Assembly: GCA_029851415.1 (NCBI GenBank)
Contig: CM056744.1
Span: 57,251,797 to 57,315,796 of the forward strand
Direction: 5' to 3'
Length of the DNA: 64,000 nucleotides
Source: Eretmocerus hayati
Lineage: Eukaryota; Arthropoda; Insecta; Hymenoptera; Aphelinidae
Position numbers and translations under genes: made by a program. A model generated the notes under the pieces. It was not told the origin of the DNA, did no database searches, and saw only the letters and a program-made list of their open reading frames with translations. Positions 11,574 through 24,969 of the stretch are shown piece after piece (positions within the stretch are counted from its first letter, which is position 1; every line of letters starts with the position of its first letter).

Positions 11574-12413
11574 TATTTACATAGATTCACGAGACAGAAT
11601 TGGGAAAATCATATCCAAAATCCGCATTCAGTGATCGCGATTGCCTCATTAGCAGAGTATTCGTCATATCATGATGTTTCAATCAAATCCTAATAAAAGG
11701 AATAAAACCGACTATTTTGACTGAACCAAACTCTGATGCTAACCTTTTCCGACTTTCGATGAATTTTTTGTGAATGCCTTACTTATGTACCCGTTCAAAT
11801 CGCCCGCCACTGTGAAAAGGTAAGGTTGGGCTCGGTTATGGCCGCTGAGACCCCGCTCCCCGCCGCGCGCCACTGATGGTCACTTCGTGCCGTATCGTTG
11901 ATCCAAATTGTCGGTTTGGTGATCTGCGAAAATTGCCTCGAGGAATTCTCAAAAAAGGTAAGAAAATTTACTATCGATTACCAATTCATAGCGTGGGGAA
12001 TCTCGGTAGCGGTCGAGAAACCAATTCGATCGTGTCTGCGCTCACGGAAAATCTGGCCCCAGCCCCAGCCACCCACGTGTATTCTTTTGAGGTTAGAATT
12101 AACAGTCCGGCTCGCGATACATCTCCTCTTGTTTCATTTTCCTGAATGATGACACTCGAACGTGGGCTCGTCAATTTCTCTATTGAATTTCATCAATCCG
12201 GTCACTTCGCTTGTATGAGTCTCTTCTCTGAATTTTCAGAAAAAATTTTCTCCCCACCACCCTTGCTATGCTCCATGACTACTAATCAGATTTTCCATTT
12301 GCATGTTCTCACAAGCAAGCTTATTCTTGGATATTCATTCCATTCCATGTCATGCACTGTTTTGAGACTACTTTTGATTGATTACTATTAATCTCATTAT
12401 AGATCTTGTCATC
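11574..12413. other. Intergenic stretch or 5' exons of the next gene
   Basis: Short open frames at 11876-12149 with a GTAAGA donor-like site near 11959 could be upstream noncoding or coding exons of the gene at 12414. I could not join them convincingly. Confidence 0.3.
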
Positions 12414-14584
12414 ATGGGTAAAAGAGGAGGCCCGCTGGCAACTTCAACTCAGCTGTCGCCAATGGCTCAGAAGCTCTTGAACTCTCAAACCGTGCTCAGT
12501 CAGCCCAGTGAAGGCTTGACCCAAGAGACACCACCTGAATCTCATGTGTTCCCTACCAAAGCTAAAAGAAGGAAGCTCAACACAAAACCACCAAGTAAGT
12601 TTGTGAAGTTGAGGTGTAAAAGTTTGCGGGTGAACACTTGGAGAGCCTACTTATCAATATCTATGTTTGTCTGATACAGTGGCTACTTCTTCATTCATTA
12701 AGGAATCAATTTTTCAATCTATTTCTTGTCATTTTTATGCTTGTTTGAGAAAATTATCAAGCGCTTGGCCAATACTGCTTCGCACTTGATATCAGTGAAT
12801 TTGATTGGTTATGGAATTATTTTTATTTTTGCCAATATTGATTCATGTTGATATTCTGTTGGTTGATTTATCCCTGTTTTCTAATCCCAGAAGTCCAAAC
12901 TGTTCCTAAAGCTAGTTCGACTTTTAAAACTGCAGTTCTTGCACAGTTCAAAAAACCAAGGTGCACGGGGAAACAAGTTATTGTCCAAAAAAAGGAGATT
13001 GCCCAAAAGTCTCTGACAAAAGAAAAAGATGTCACTGTGCAAGCTACTGCTTCTAACCAAGAAAAACCATCATCAAGCAGTACTGGGATCTTTCTGGCGC
13101 AAGACCAACTCAGGGCTCTACAGCGAAGTATGAACTTCTGCATTTCAACTAATACGTAACCTATTGTTTTCACAAAATCAGAACAAGTCTTTATTTCCAT
13201 GTTTCTTTGCAGGATGCAATTCAGGAAAATTTGATCCCAAAGACTTCTTTGATTTCCCTCAAGATTCTGGAACTTCCACTCAGTCCAAGCGTACTTTGGA
13301 TTCTGGGGAGGATTCTAGTGACGAAGACCTTGATGAAGATGCTGAGACACCAGCTTTGTTTGATAACTCATTTACAAGGAAATCACCACAACTGTTTGGT
13401 TCTGACTCAGATCCAGAAGATGATAATGATGATTATGAAAATCAACTCGGTGATCCTCAAAATAATCCAGATCAAAATGTGGAGCCCATCGATCAAGACC
13501 ATGATGACTTCTCCAATCTTGATAGAACTTCACCAGCTAAAGCTTCATCATATGATGACCAACCCAACCAAGGGAATGACTTTGACTCGCTGGATGAGGA
13601 TTTCAAAATGGATCAAGCGGAGGCAGAATCCAATAATGATCAATCGGATGAAAAGTCTAATCCCACTTTACCAGAGGGTAAGTGATAGCCATCGAAGGGA
13701 ATATTGTACTCGGTGATGTAGAAATCAATCTCTCTGAACTCAGTAATCTTGTCCACCATGAACACTGTTGTTGTGAGTATACTTATAATAACTTATGAAT
13801 CTCACTGTAAATTCCCAGCGTAACATTTTCTCACTTGATTTTTGGCTGCGAATGCCTTGCTGGTAAACTTTTCCGACCATGTTAAGATTATTTCCCATAG
13901 TTTGAAATTGGCATAATCTTACTTTCAGCTCCTTGCCGACTTATGCTCATCAAGATATTGGAAAAGTTGACTGAATTGTTACTCAGATATCCAGCAAGAG
14001 CACCAATTCCACAGCGAAAGGAAAAACCAAAAGCAACAGATTTTACTCGCCTGCCATCTCTACCTTGTAAAACTCATGAAGAACTTCTGAAGTTTTCTAC
14101 GGACTTGACAACTAATGAACCATTGAAGAATGAATATGTAAGTTCTGTCTTGTTGTACTTGTGAAATAATTTTTTCTGCAATCTCAATTTCCAAAAACGT
14201 GAAAAAAAAAAAATTGTTACAGATGAGTTACTTGGCTCTGTTTGGGGGACTAAATCATGTAGCAGCAATAATAACTATGCTGCTGGAAACTATCTCTAAT
14301 GAACTGGCTAATGTATGCACGTGGAAAATCGTCAAAAAAGATAAAAATGGGAAACCCAAACTCATGGTTGGGAAACCAGTGTTATACGTGTTTGAGGTCA
14401 TCTCAGGTAAAGTTTCACTTTTTGAATAAATTGACCTGTAGGTGCATAATTGTTCAGTTGTTTGTGGCAATTTTTCTTTGTAGGTCTCGCCATCGATCTT
14501 TGGGACGGGTACCATGATGCGAAAGATCCAAGAACGAAAATTTCTGTCAACCACGTCGGGAATTTTTCCATAATAAAAGCTTGA
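12414..14584 (+). CDS. Six-exon DUF4806-type transposon-associated protein
   Basis: Exons 12414-12594, 12891-13127, 13213-13677, 13929-14137, 14223-14406 and 14484-14584 all have GT-AG borders. They join in phase to 459 codons with no internal stop. The N-terminus is basic, the middle (exon 3) is very acidic with long Asp/Glu/Ser runs, and the C-terminus has a compact domain: LPSLPCKTHEELLKF, then GGLNHVAAIITMLLETISNELA, then a tryptophan and a Gly-Lys turn. This pattern is typical of DUF4806 proteins, common in hymenopterans and other invertebrates and often found next to transposase genes. The biochemical role is unknown; DNA binding is a guess. AATAAA lies at 14572, just before the stop. 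Confidence 0.75.
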
Positions 14585-14908
14585 GTTTAACGGCCATCAG
14601 CTAGAGTCTGATTTGAGGATACAGCAGCAGATAGAGATGCTGACACTTGACAAGGCAACGACGATCGAATTTCATTTCATGTAATTTATGTCATTTGTAT
14701 CGATGTTCACGTCAATCTTCTGTTCGATTTTCTGACCTATTTTGAAATTTGTAACTCGCTTGTAGCTTCACCGCTTGTGACTCAAGCAGTAGAATTCCAC
14801 TGTTCTTATGTTCAGTTCTTGTTTTCACAAAAGAATGTGCCATTATTTTGATAACTTTTGAAGTGATATTACTTGTGCAATCATATTTCTTGGTGCTCGT
14901 AATGTGTA

Positions 14909-15416
14909 CCCGTGTAAAAATGAAAAGGACGTGGTCCCGCGGGACCATGTCCCTCAGGGGGACGTGCTCCCGCGGGACCACGTCCATCAGAAAGACGTGA
15001 CCACGTACCTCTCAGGGACATGATCCCGCGGGACCACCTCCCTCTCGGGGACACGATCCCGCGGGACCACGTCCCTCATCAGGATGGGGTTTTGCGCAAT
15101 CGGGGACTGAAAAACTTCAAAAAGAAGGAACACAAGAATAAGATCGCAAAGGAATGAATAAGAGTGAGAAGGGCTAATGGAATTGAAAGAATAAATAATA
15201 GTTAGTCGAGCTGTGGAAATCCATTCACGTAATGGACGGAGGCTAATGAATCGAAGAGAATTTTTCGAGTTACTTTCAGAACTTCATTTGTAGTGCTGTC
15301 AGCATGGATGTATGAGGGAATGGTTTTAATGTTACATGAACATTTTCATTCTATTACAAGTTCACATCATCATTTTATCGAATACATCTAAGGGTTTAGA
15401 GGACGAAAACAATCTA
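14909..15416 (+). repeat. Left TIR with CCCGCGGG palindrome cluster
   Basis: From 14930 to 15080 there are five partial or complete copies of a palindrome built on GACGTGGTCCCGCGGGACC, separated by CTC-rich spacers. The rest of the arm is simple unique sequence up to TAGAGGACGAAAACAATC. The inverted partner is 22390-22864. Confidence 0.9.
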
Positions 15417-18400
15417 TCCTCATTAGAATTCATTAGATGTAAGTGCTATAATTTCCTATGGAGGAGCATACATTCTTATGACGGGATTTATTGACGCTGA
15501 AACATTGAAAAATATCCTAATACAGCCAAGCTGATTCTTAAGAGTCTCAAGATGGGCATTTTGATTCGAACAATTATGATTGAAGCTCCCATTTGAGTTG
15601 CCATTTCTCTTCTGAGCGAGATAGAGGTTACGTTCACGATCGCTTGACCCTTCTCATCACGGGTTGAATGATGAAAATTCCTGTTTTGTATCGTCAAATA
15701 GGACTTCTATCAGCTTGCCTCTGACTCGAGACTCGTCTTTGGAAATGTTGACACTCATTTGGGGGGGGGGGGGGGTAGTTTGAGAGGAAACTCAATAATG
15801 TTTTGGTGTGCATCAGTTCAGATAGAAGTGCATGCGAGCAAGACCAATGTTTTTATTCTTAGCAAAAAGTCGGAAAAAGGTGTATCTAAAGTGACTCGCC
15901 TAGATTATTCTAGATTTATTGTTTGAACTCGTAGGACTAGTATCAAAGAGCATTTTCTCACAGTTTTGGGGAATGGGAACGAAGAGCGATTATTTAAAAT
16001 CGAGCTTGTAGGATTGCGTTTTCACGAAATCGATCGATTTCAATCGTGATTCCGACTGTAATTCTTGAAAGAGATAAATGATCGACGTTCACCAGTAATT
16101 AACTTGTGGGCCTTTTCAGCACCTCTTATGATGACTATTCATGAAAGAAAACGTCCACGTCGCTTCTGTTTCGAGATGTCAGAATATGATTGTTCTCTCA
16201 GTTTTTGAGCTCAAAAATTTTGATTCGCCAAGACAGACCCATCTTTGTCGCTATTCCCCTAGAAAATACCAACTCCAGACTGTGCCACCTGTAAGCTGAT
16301 CCAATCAGTTTTAGTTTTTCAGAAAGTATTCGAAAAACGTCTTGAAAATACCCATGAATTATCCACTCGTGGAACCTCTACGAGCTCTCCGGGCTACTCC
16401 AAGGAAATTTGCCTACAACTTCCTTGACCTATGAGTATTTTGATCTCTCAAAGATATTTCTCATTTATTTGGCAGATAATTATCTCGCTCCGCAACAATT
16501 TTCAGCCAGTCCTTGGGCTCATTGAGCTTTGTACGGCGTTTTCTTGAGAGCTGAAGAATCTTAATGAACAAGAAGTCACGTCTCTTTTCTTTCAAGACAC
16601 GTTGGCAAAACCTTGGAAGCTCTCACCAACGTGTTTTTCGAATCATTTTTGATCAATGAATCATATCATTTATGCATCCTCTAATCGTCAAAAAGATTTA
16701 ACCAGCAATAGAACAATTTCAAGTCAATACTGAATCAGTACTCAGCATTTCCTGAGCGTGCGTGATTTCCTACGCCTCCAAAATTATTATTATCGATCAA
16801 TAGCCATCGTCACTTCCTTCAAGATAATTCCTTGCAGGGGTCGAATGATGCAGTACAACCGAAAACATAGTTGTTGTGATTTGAGACAATATTCAAAGTA
16901 CCAAATGCGCGGGCCCAGAAAGTGTTTCTGCAATCATTGCGAGCGTGCATTCCCGCCACGACTCCATTGAATTGACTTCAATAAGTGTTCGTCCCGAAGA
17001 AAATTGAAGCACTCATCAATCACAATGAGTCACAGAAAATCAATCAACTCGAAGTGAAGTGGAGAAACTCTAGAAAAGGAGAGCAAAAAAGTTTTACAAG
17101 CAGATTCATTCAAACACTCAGGATTCTTCTTCATAAAGAATCGTGGCCTCTTGAGCCTAAGGCTCTGACGCATCACAACATTTTTTGACTGGCCTTAGCT
17201 ATTCTTAAATCTCATCATAAGAGCTGTAGCACAGCTTGAAACTTGTTTGGACTTCCATAGATATCCTGGATCTTACTAAACGAAATATTCTACTCTTACT
17301 AGGGTTGGCTTTTGTTTTTCGATTGGAAATTGAGGTTTATCCTTGAACCTCTAATTTGGATGCATCTCCACATTCTTCCACGTACCTCGCAGTTTATTTT
17401 GAGGCATTTGTAATGAGTTTTGGTGTTCAACCGCGATGTAGAATATGAAGTTGAACTTGAATTAGGAAAAAATGTATCCACACTCAGCTTGCAAGCTCAT
17501 TCGGAGCTCTAATATGATTCAGAGTGAAACTTTTCTTGAAAATCCCAGTTTCTTGAAGAAGTAAGATAAATAAGGATCCGATCAAAATCCCATCGCTCAG
17601 TTAATCCAGAAGGAAATTTTACAGGTGACTTGAATTCATATCATGAGGAAGTCGTAGAATAAGATATTTGTGTATGAAGAGATACATTTTCGGGGAACTG
17701 TTGGAATTTTAGCTCGAACATTTCGTAAGCTGAGAACGAGTCGAAAGGGTGAGTTAGGGAATGAGTGCTCTCATCTTCTGATGACTAGAGTAGAGTCTGT
17801 AAATAAGTCCTGTAAATTTCAAAGTGAAATGTTGCATGATCAGAGAAGAGGTTGGTCTTGTAGAAATACAACACATACGACATAACTCTAGGGAGATGAG
17901 TTTCCTATTGATTTGGGAGGGTACTGAGGCAAGAAGTATTCCCTGAAATCGATATCATTCAACACGAAGAATGAGATTATCCAAGTTCCGCGAGGGTGAA
18001 AGAGATTTTGTTGAAGAAGATATTTGATGGATTGGAACCATTCATGGAAGATTTATGGTATTGAAAATATCGCTTTCCTCTTATAAGGACCTATATTGAG
18101 CCTCGTGTAGGCCCTGAGGCCTATGTCTCGGGCTCCGGAAGGATTGAATATATCAGAAACTCTCTGACTCAAATCTCAAGAGACCTGACGAGAAATTCGA
18201 GTTGAGTAGTTCTTCGGAACTACATTTGACGAGTAATGTCCTAAATGGTATAATGTATCCTAAAATCAATCTTCTTTAATCACATCAGAATATGATGACA
18301 TACTTGATTAGATGTATTGAAAAAAAAAAATTATTATGAGAATTTTCAATCTCAGGTATGACAAAAAATCAGTCATCTTTTCTTGAAGTCGGGACTGAAG

Positions 18401-18746
18401 TCTCATACGACCGACGGCAATCTCTAATCGGGACAAAGCTGGGAATATCTCTTTCCCGATCCCTTCGTTCCCCTCAAAATATGATCGAAGGACAATCAAA
18501 GTTATTTGTACACAATGAGAAGTTACATCTGTATCGATTTCAGATTCTTGATGAAGGGCATGTGGGTGCCGTGCAACCCGGGAATTATATTTTATTTACA
18601 TGTAACTCAAAAATTCGATGATACAAAGTTTGAGACGGGTTGTTTACTACTTATTATCATCCAAATTGTGGTGGAAAACTCGTCATTTGTTACCAATCAC
18701 AAGACTGTGGGTAATGAACGAGAATAACTTGCCCTTGGGTACACTA
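15417..18746. other. Interior of foldback element, no gene seen
   Basis: AT-rich, no long open frame, no domain signature. It contains a run of 15 G at 15761-15775 and an A10 run at 18318-18327. Confidence 0.5.
15761..15775 (+). repeat. Poly-G tract (15 G)
   Basis: A pure G15 run, which can form a G-quadruplex. It stands alone and its length is likely variable. Confidence 0.9.
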
Positions 18747-20184
18747 CCGGTCAAAAGTTTGTGCACACCTAAAAAACAAAATTTCGACTTTACTCACTCA
18801 ACTGCTCGGATCTCCTTGGTCCAAATTAACTCTACTTAGGCTCATTTCGCAGCTTTTCTCAAGCACTTTGAGAGCTATTTGGTATTTTTTCTGCCCAGCT
18901 CAATAAATTCTTGCAAAATCAATCTGAAGCCTTGTAGAATTTCACAAAAAACGGGTCATCACGCAGACCCCCCAAAAGTCTGGCGGAAATCGGTGGATTT
19001 AGATGATTCGAAAAGCATCTAAAAGTAGAAGTCAAGAACTTCAAAATCCGTCCTTGGAAGTTATTCTAGCTTGTTTCTGGTCCGAGCTTTGACTGATCTT
19101 ATAAGGGCAGATTTTTCTCGAAAAAAAACAGTCATTGAGAGATTACACCGGCACATAATAAAAAAGTATCTGTACTTTTGACCAGACCTACTTTCCTTTA
19201 TGTATTTTAGCACGCTGAATCCGAATCCGAGGTGGGTTAGGCCCGTTCCTATCTTGATTTCGAGAAAATCGTGGAAAATTCGGTGGAGATCATGGAAATA
19301 GCACAGAATATCACGATTTTCTCGAAAACAAGAGGTATCCGGGCCAAACCGACCCCGGATTCTGATTCAGCGTACCAAATTACATGAAGAAAAGTAGGTC
19401 TGGCCCAAAGTACCGATACTTCTGACCAGGCCTACTGTCCTGTATGTATTTTGGCACGCTGAATCCGAATCCGAGGTCAGTTTGGCCCGGCTACCTATTG
19501 TTTTCGAGAAAATCGAGCTATTCTGCGCTATTTTCATATTTTTCACGATTTTCTCGGAAACAAGATAGGAACGGGCCTAACCGACCTCGGATTCGGATTC
19601 AGCGAACCAAAATACATAAAGAAAAGAAGCTCTGGTCGAAAGTACAGATACTTTTTTTTTGTGTGCCGGTGTTATGAACAGACTCATTTTTTACAGGTAT
19701 AAGCACTGACATTGGTTCCTCTCAACAACAGTATGCAATAACTTGGAAAACTTAGAGGAATACCACAGTAAGCCCGACTTCTTCACTTTTCGTGGTTTTT
19801 GGGACTCTTCTCGAGACAAATCTTCCCTTACAAAAACAGTCACAGCTCGGACCAGGAATAACCTGGAATAACTTCTAAAAACGGGGTCTGAAGCTCTTGG
19901 CTCTCACTTTGAGATACTTTTTGAATCATCTGAATCCATTAATTTTCGCCAGACTTGCGGAGGCTTGCATAATGACCCGATTTCCATAAGATTCTACAAG
20001 GCTTCAGATTGATTTTGCGAAAATCTATTGAGCTGCGCAGAAAAAATACCAAATGGCTCTCAAAGTGATTGAAAAAACTTATAAAATGAGCCTAAGTAGA
20101 GTTATTTTGGACCAAGGAGATCCGAGCAGTCGAGTGAGCGAAATAAAAATTTTCTTTTTTAGGTGTGCACAAACTTTTGACCGG
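18747..20184. mobile_element. Mariner/Tc1-type non-autonomous element
   Basis: The TIRs start CCGGTCAAAAGTTTGTGCAC and are flanked by TA on both sides (18745-18746 and 20185-20186). Inverted arms of roughly 400-450 bp extend inward. The CGGTCAAAAGTTT end is typical of mariner-like elements. There is no transposase frame; the centre is occupied by another MITE. Confidence 0.8.
19146..19671. mobile_element. Nested MITE made of four alternating repeats
   Basis: The ends are CACCGGCACA and TGTGCCGGTG. Inside, a block of about 100 bp with TGAATCCGAATCCGAGGT and AGTATCTGTACTTT-like sequence appears four times in alternating orientation (about 19160-19290, 19320-19410, 19405-19500, 19550-19660). 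The whole unit can fold into two consecutive hairpins. It is inserted in the centre of the mariner-type element. Confidence 0.75.
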
Positions 20185-22389
20185 TAGAATACTTTCTGAC
20201 CTTATAAATCGGCACACTTTCATTCACAAGTATCTCAAAATCTTTTCCAATTTGAACTGAAGGATGAGCCATCCAGGTCAAGTTGGATGATCATGAAGCC
20301 TGAATAACTCGTCGTTTAGCCTAAATTGGGGAAGATTTTGAGATTTTTGTGAACAAAGTTCAACGTGTGCCGCGCCGCATCGCCTTACGATTCATTATCC
20401 GACTCCGGAGAAGTCCCACCGTTTCGGCATCACTCAGATGACCACGTGTAGCGATATCCGTGTCGAAATGAACAAATTCTTTAAAAGTCAGATCATTCTC
20501 AAGGGGAAAAATAAGTCTCGTTGAAAGTCTTGTTTGAAATCTTGTTTATGAGACTTATGAAGACTTTCGCAAGACTTCTAAGTCTTGGAGAAAGTCTTGG
20601 ATAGGATATTTTGGTGGATGTCTGGAGAATTTTCAAGAAACTGTCGACGAATGACATGAAACATCATGACTTCAATCCCATGTTCACGAGAAAATCTATT
20701 TCAGCATATCATTACACCCGGCTCTTCACTTTTTGCATGATTTTTCGAAAAGAACTCACGCCTTGGCATTAGCCACAGGTAAGTAATCTAAGTTTCCTGG
20801 AAAATGAGACTACTCTCAGAAAAAATTGATAGAGTTGGATTTCCAATTGAATGTCATGCCTACGATAGGCTCTGATTGGCAAAATCTTCGAGTAAGCTCA
20901 TTTCAGTGACTGCGTAGCACTTTTGAATGTGAGATGTTCTCGGTAGTACTGACCCCCTAGTGATGTGACTCACCACTTACTGCTCAGAAAAATTCACAAA
21001 GATAATCTCACTGTCTTTCGCATTCCCAGTTATGTTTGTAACGATACAAAGGTTCCAGGTTTTTACCAAGCGCGTTCATACGCAGGATATGTTTAATTGA
21101 GACAAGTCAATACCTGGATGGCTGTACATCAGCTAGTGAGTCTTTGCATTTACTCACCGAAGGCTGATGCCGAGGCGTAAGTTCATTCCAAAACATAATG
21201 CAGAAAGACAAGAGCCGGGTGTGATGATATGCTCAGTTAGATTTTTCATGGACATGGGATTAAACTCATACCTTCTGCGTCTCTCTGACACAGTCTCCTT
21301 GAGTTCTTCAGACATACACCAGTTATATCCTCTTCGAGATTGCCCGCAAGAGATTCTCCAAAACTTTGAAGCCTTGCGGAAGTCTTGATGAGGCCCATAC
21401 CCAAGACTTCTGCAAGACTGTTAAGAAGGCTTTTTAACAATGAAATTTCTTTAACAATAAGACTTATTTTCCTTCTCGGGGACACACAAAGCTCTTGACA
21501 CAGCATCCCAATTTCCGATCGTTTGAAAATCCGAGCTTGAGAGTTTTCGGTTTAGATAATTTACATAAAATTGATTGAATTTTTCGAGGTAGGGATTCAT
21601 TCCACCATGTATCTTCTCAAGGTAGAGAGTTTTTCCCAAGAGCCTGGTCTTTTACTTCGAGCTAGGGGGTTTTCGAGTAGGGAATTTGACTTAGAGCGTT
21701 TCTACTGTATGCTCTTTTCATATTATATCTACGGGGTAATGATGAGAACATTTTCCAAGGAATTTTCCCCAGACTCTCTGTGTCATCTCCGAGGAATGAC
21801 TAGCTAGAATTCTCCAAAAATATACACATATACATATACATTCCATACAAAAATATACATAAATGTATGTGATAGTGTCAACGTCTAGAACCCGTCTGAT
21901 ATGATCGTTAGTTCTCCGAACCATGATGGAAAAATTCAAGAATTATGTGGAAAGTAACCATAGAGACACAACGGATATCCATGGAGAGTTGTATCTGTAT
22001 GAAAGTATACCAAATCTTGTTCTTTCCCACAGACAGATCGTTACAGCATCAGAGAATCTTCAGGAAAATAGCAATAAATTCAGAGATATTTCGAGATAGT
22101 CTCGGAGCAAAGGAAGGTTATTCAAGGACTACTTCTTGTCGTTTTGCATTCAGCAGTTTAGTCCTGATATTGTTCAGTATCGAATAATTTATTGACTCAT
22201 GTTCATTGAAATTAGAATCAACTCGGTGATTGAATGAAGAAACATCTCGCTCCAAGTCAAATCTTCAGTCGATCTTGGAGCAAAGAATCCTGAAGAACCG
22301 GGTGGCGACGCTGTGACACGAGCTTTGAGTCAGAAAACGACTCGTTTCGAGTAAAATTTCACTTGAATACTTTTAGCGAGATGCGGATG
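20185..22389. other. Interior of foldback element, no gene seen
   Basis: AT-rich sequence with short frames only. A TA-rich TATACACATATACATATAC tract occurs near 21818-21845. Confidence 0.5.
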
Positions 22390-22864
22390 GATTGTTTTTG
22401 TCCTCTAAACCCTTAGATATATTCGATAAAATGATGATGTGAACTTGTAATAGAATGGAAATGTTCATGTAACATTAAAAACCATTCCCTCATACATCCA
22501 TGCTGACAGCACTATACAAATGAAGTTCTGAAAGTAACTCGAAAAAATTCTCTTCGATTCATAGCCTCCGTCCATTACGTGAATGGATTTCCACAGCTCG
22601 ACTAACTATTATTTATTCTTTCAATTCCATTAGCCCTTCTCACTCTTATTCATTCCTTTGCGATCTTATTCTTGTGTTCCTTCTTTTTGAAGTTTTTCAG
22701 TCCCCGATTGCGCAAAACCCCATCCTGATGAGGGACGTGGTCCCGCGGGATCGTGTCCCCGAGAGGGACGTGGTCCCGCGGGATCATGTCCCTGAGAGGT
22801 ACGTGGTCACGTCTTTCTGATGGACGTGGTCCGCGGGACCACGTCCTTTTCATTTTTACACGGG
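22390..22864 (-). repeat. Right TIR with CCCGCGGG palindrome cluster
   Basis: Reverse-complement copy of 14909-15416, with the palindrome cluster at about 22735-22850. It is about 33 bp shorter, mostly because one palindrome unit in the cluster is missing, and one remaining unit has lost a C (TCCGCGGGACC). Confidence 0.9.
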
Positions 22865-23523
22865 TATAAGTCAGGTGGAGGCTTCCGTCTTATGCTTAAA
22901 AAAGCAGTTTCCCAAATATGCAAAGTTCCACGTTTCAACTTTCTACGATGTCGTGAGAAATTTTTATCGTGAAACTCACATTTGTGTTAGTTGCGTTTGT
23001 AAAACATTCCTACTGTACTCAACGTAAGAGGCAGGTGCTATTTTTCGATGCGGTTTCGGAATAGTGGGAATTCATAAGTTAATTATTAACTTCTTCTAAG
23101 AAAAGAGTTTATAACAGTGATTTTAACGTATGAGGACTTAATATTTGTTATGAAGTGCTGCATTATTGTGAGCGACATGACTGTACGTGCAAAATAAGCT
23201 GAGTCTAATCGTAAAAGGTTGTACCAAGAATACGTTAGGAATTGTCACTCACTGTGTAAATTTCTTATTGAATAAGGAGTTACTCTTTTTCCACAGAAAT
23301 CTATGAAATTCTTCTTTATTCTCTTGAGGAAATGAAGTTTTTTCATGGGCTCGACACCAGCAATGCTACATATACTCATGTGCTTGCTGTTAATTTTAGT
23401 GTAACTCATGATCTAGCTTCATTTCCTTGAAAATCAAGATACGCTGCTAAAAGTGATTAGCAGAATGCTTTCTCACGGCGTTATATGATGATAATTTTAA
23501 CGAAAGAGAAAGTATCCTATATT

Positions 23524-24740
23524 TTGAGTTTTTCTTTCGAGGAAGCATTCCAGAGAGATTCGGGTCATCTGGAAGGAGGTTTTTCCAACAATATCTATTG
23601 TTTGATTGAGAGAAAATTTTGATATAGTCGGTTTAAAGATGATTAAACTGGAGTCCTTTGTGGAAATTCCCTTCCCCCGGAAAAATTTTCATATGAACAA
23701 TGTTTTACGGATTTTATGAAAATTTCGTATCAGCCAATCGATTCAGAATGGCGCATAAGTAAGTCTTTAGGTCATTAGAATTGAGATAAATTAGTCGTAA
23801 AGGATGATACGAGAGAAAAATGAATATTAATTCTAATTTTCTACTACTTTTTGAGTTATTCTTTTGAGGAAGCTTCTTATAGAGATTCAGGCCATCTAGA
23901 CTGAGGTTTTTTTAACAATATCCATCGTTTGGTTGAGATGGAATTACGATGCAGTGGGTTTGAGAAGGGTAAAAATGAAATTTTTTGTGAAAATTTTGAT
24001 TTTTTCGGAAATTTGAGATTTGTGAAGACTCAAATGAATTTCGGTATTAACCAATCGATAGGAAATGCAGAAAAAACCATAGTTTAGGTCATTGAAATCG
24101 AGATAAATGAGTCATAAAAGAAGGTACGAGGAAAAAATGAATATTAAGAAAAATTTCCCATTATTTTTTCAGTTATTCTTTAGAGGAAGCTTTTTAGAGA
24201 GATTTGGGCCTTCTAGTCTGAGGTTCTTCAAACAATATCCATCGTTTGGTTGAGACGGAATTTCGATTTAGTGGGTTTAAAAAGGGTCAAAATGAAATTT
24301 TTGGTGGAAATTTTGATTTTCTCGAAAATTTGAAATCTGTGAAGATTTTATAAAATTTCGGTATTAACCAATCGATAAATAATGCAGGAAAAACCATAGT
24401 TTAGGTAATTGGAATTGAGATGAATGAGTCATAAAAGAAGGTACGAGGAAAAAATGAATATTGAGAAAAATTTCCCATTATTTTTTCAGTTATTCTTTAG
24501 AGGAAACTTTTTAGAGAGATTTGGGCCTTCTAGTCTGAGGTTTTTTTAACAATATCCATCGTTTGGTTGAGACGGAATTACGATGCAGTGGGTTTGAAAA
24601 GGGTTAAAATGGAATTTTTGGTGAAAATTTTGATTTTTTCGAAAATTTGAGATCTGTGAAGGTTTTATAAAATTTCGGTATCAACCAATCGATAGATCTT
24701 GCAGAAAAAACCATAGTTTAGGTGACTCAATTCGTGGTGA
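23524..24740 (+). repeat. Diverged tandem repeat, ~317-bp unit, 4 copies
   Basis: Copies start near 23524, 23853, 24169 and 24487 with a TTCTTT-GAGGAAGC block, followed by AACAATATCCATCGTTTGGTTGAGA and an AACCAATCGATA block. Copies 3 and 4 are the most alike. The spacing of 316-329 bp is in the range of satellite monomers. No coding frame runs through it. Confidence 0.8.
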
Positions 24741-24940
24741 GACCGTGTGAGAAAAAGATATTTATGTATTAAAAGTCGAAATTCGAGCACTTTAACTTGA
24801 AAAAGCCCATGGATCAAATTTGACTGGGAGCCGAAAGCTGCCAAATCACTGGGCTCTCAGAAATTGGATTCTTCACAACTTGTAGAAAGCCAAAAGTTGA
24901 TGTGGTGAACAGAAAAAGAGAAAGCGTGTCCGATAGAAAA

Positions 24941-24969
24941 CAACACACACACATACACACACATACACG
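24941..24969 (+). repeat. CA microsatellite
   Basis: An ACAC run interrupted by ACAT units. Confidence 0.85.

Larger units (their letters stand above)
14909..22864. mobile_element. 8-kb foldback transposon with ~500-bp TIRs
   Basis: Both ends begin CCCGTGTAAAAATGAAAAGG when read inward, and both are flanked by TA, consistent with TA target duplication. The arms (14909-15416 and 22390-22864) are near-identical inverted copies. The interior holds no transposase and no convincing gene; it holds a mariner-type MITE and unique-looking AT-rich DNA. It is therefore non-autonomous, or its core has been replaced. Confidence 0.8.
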
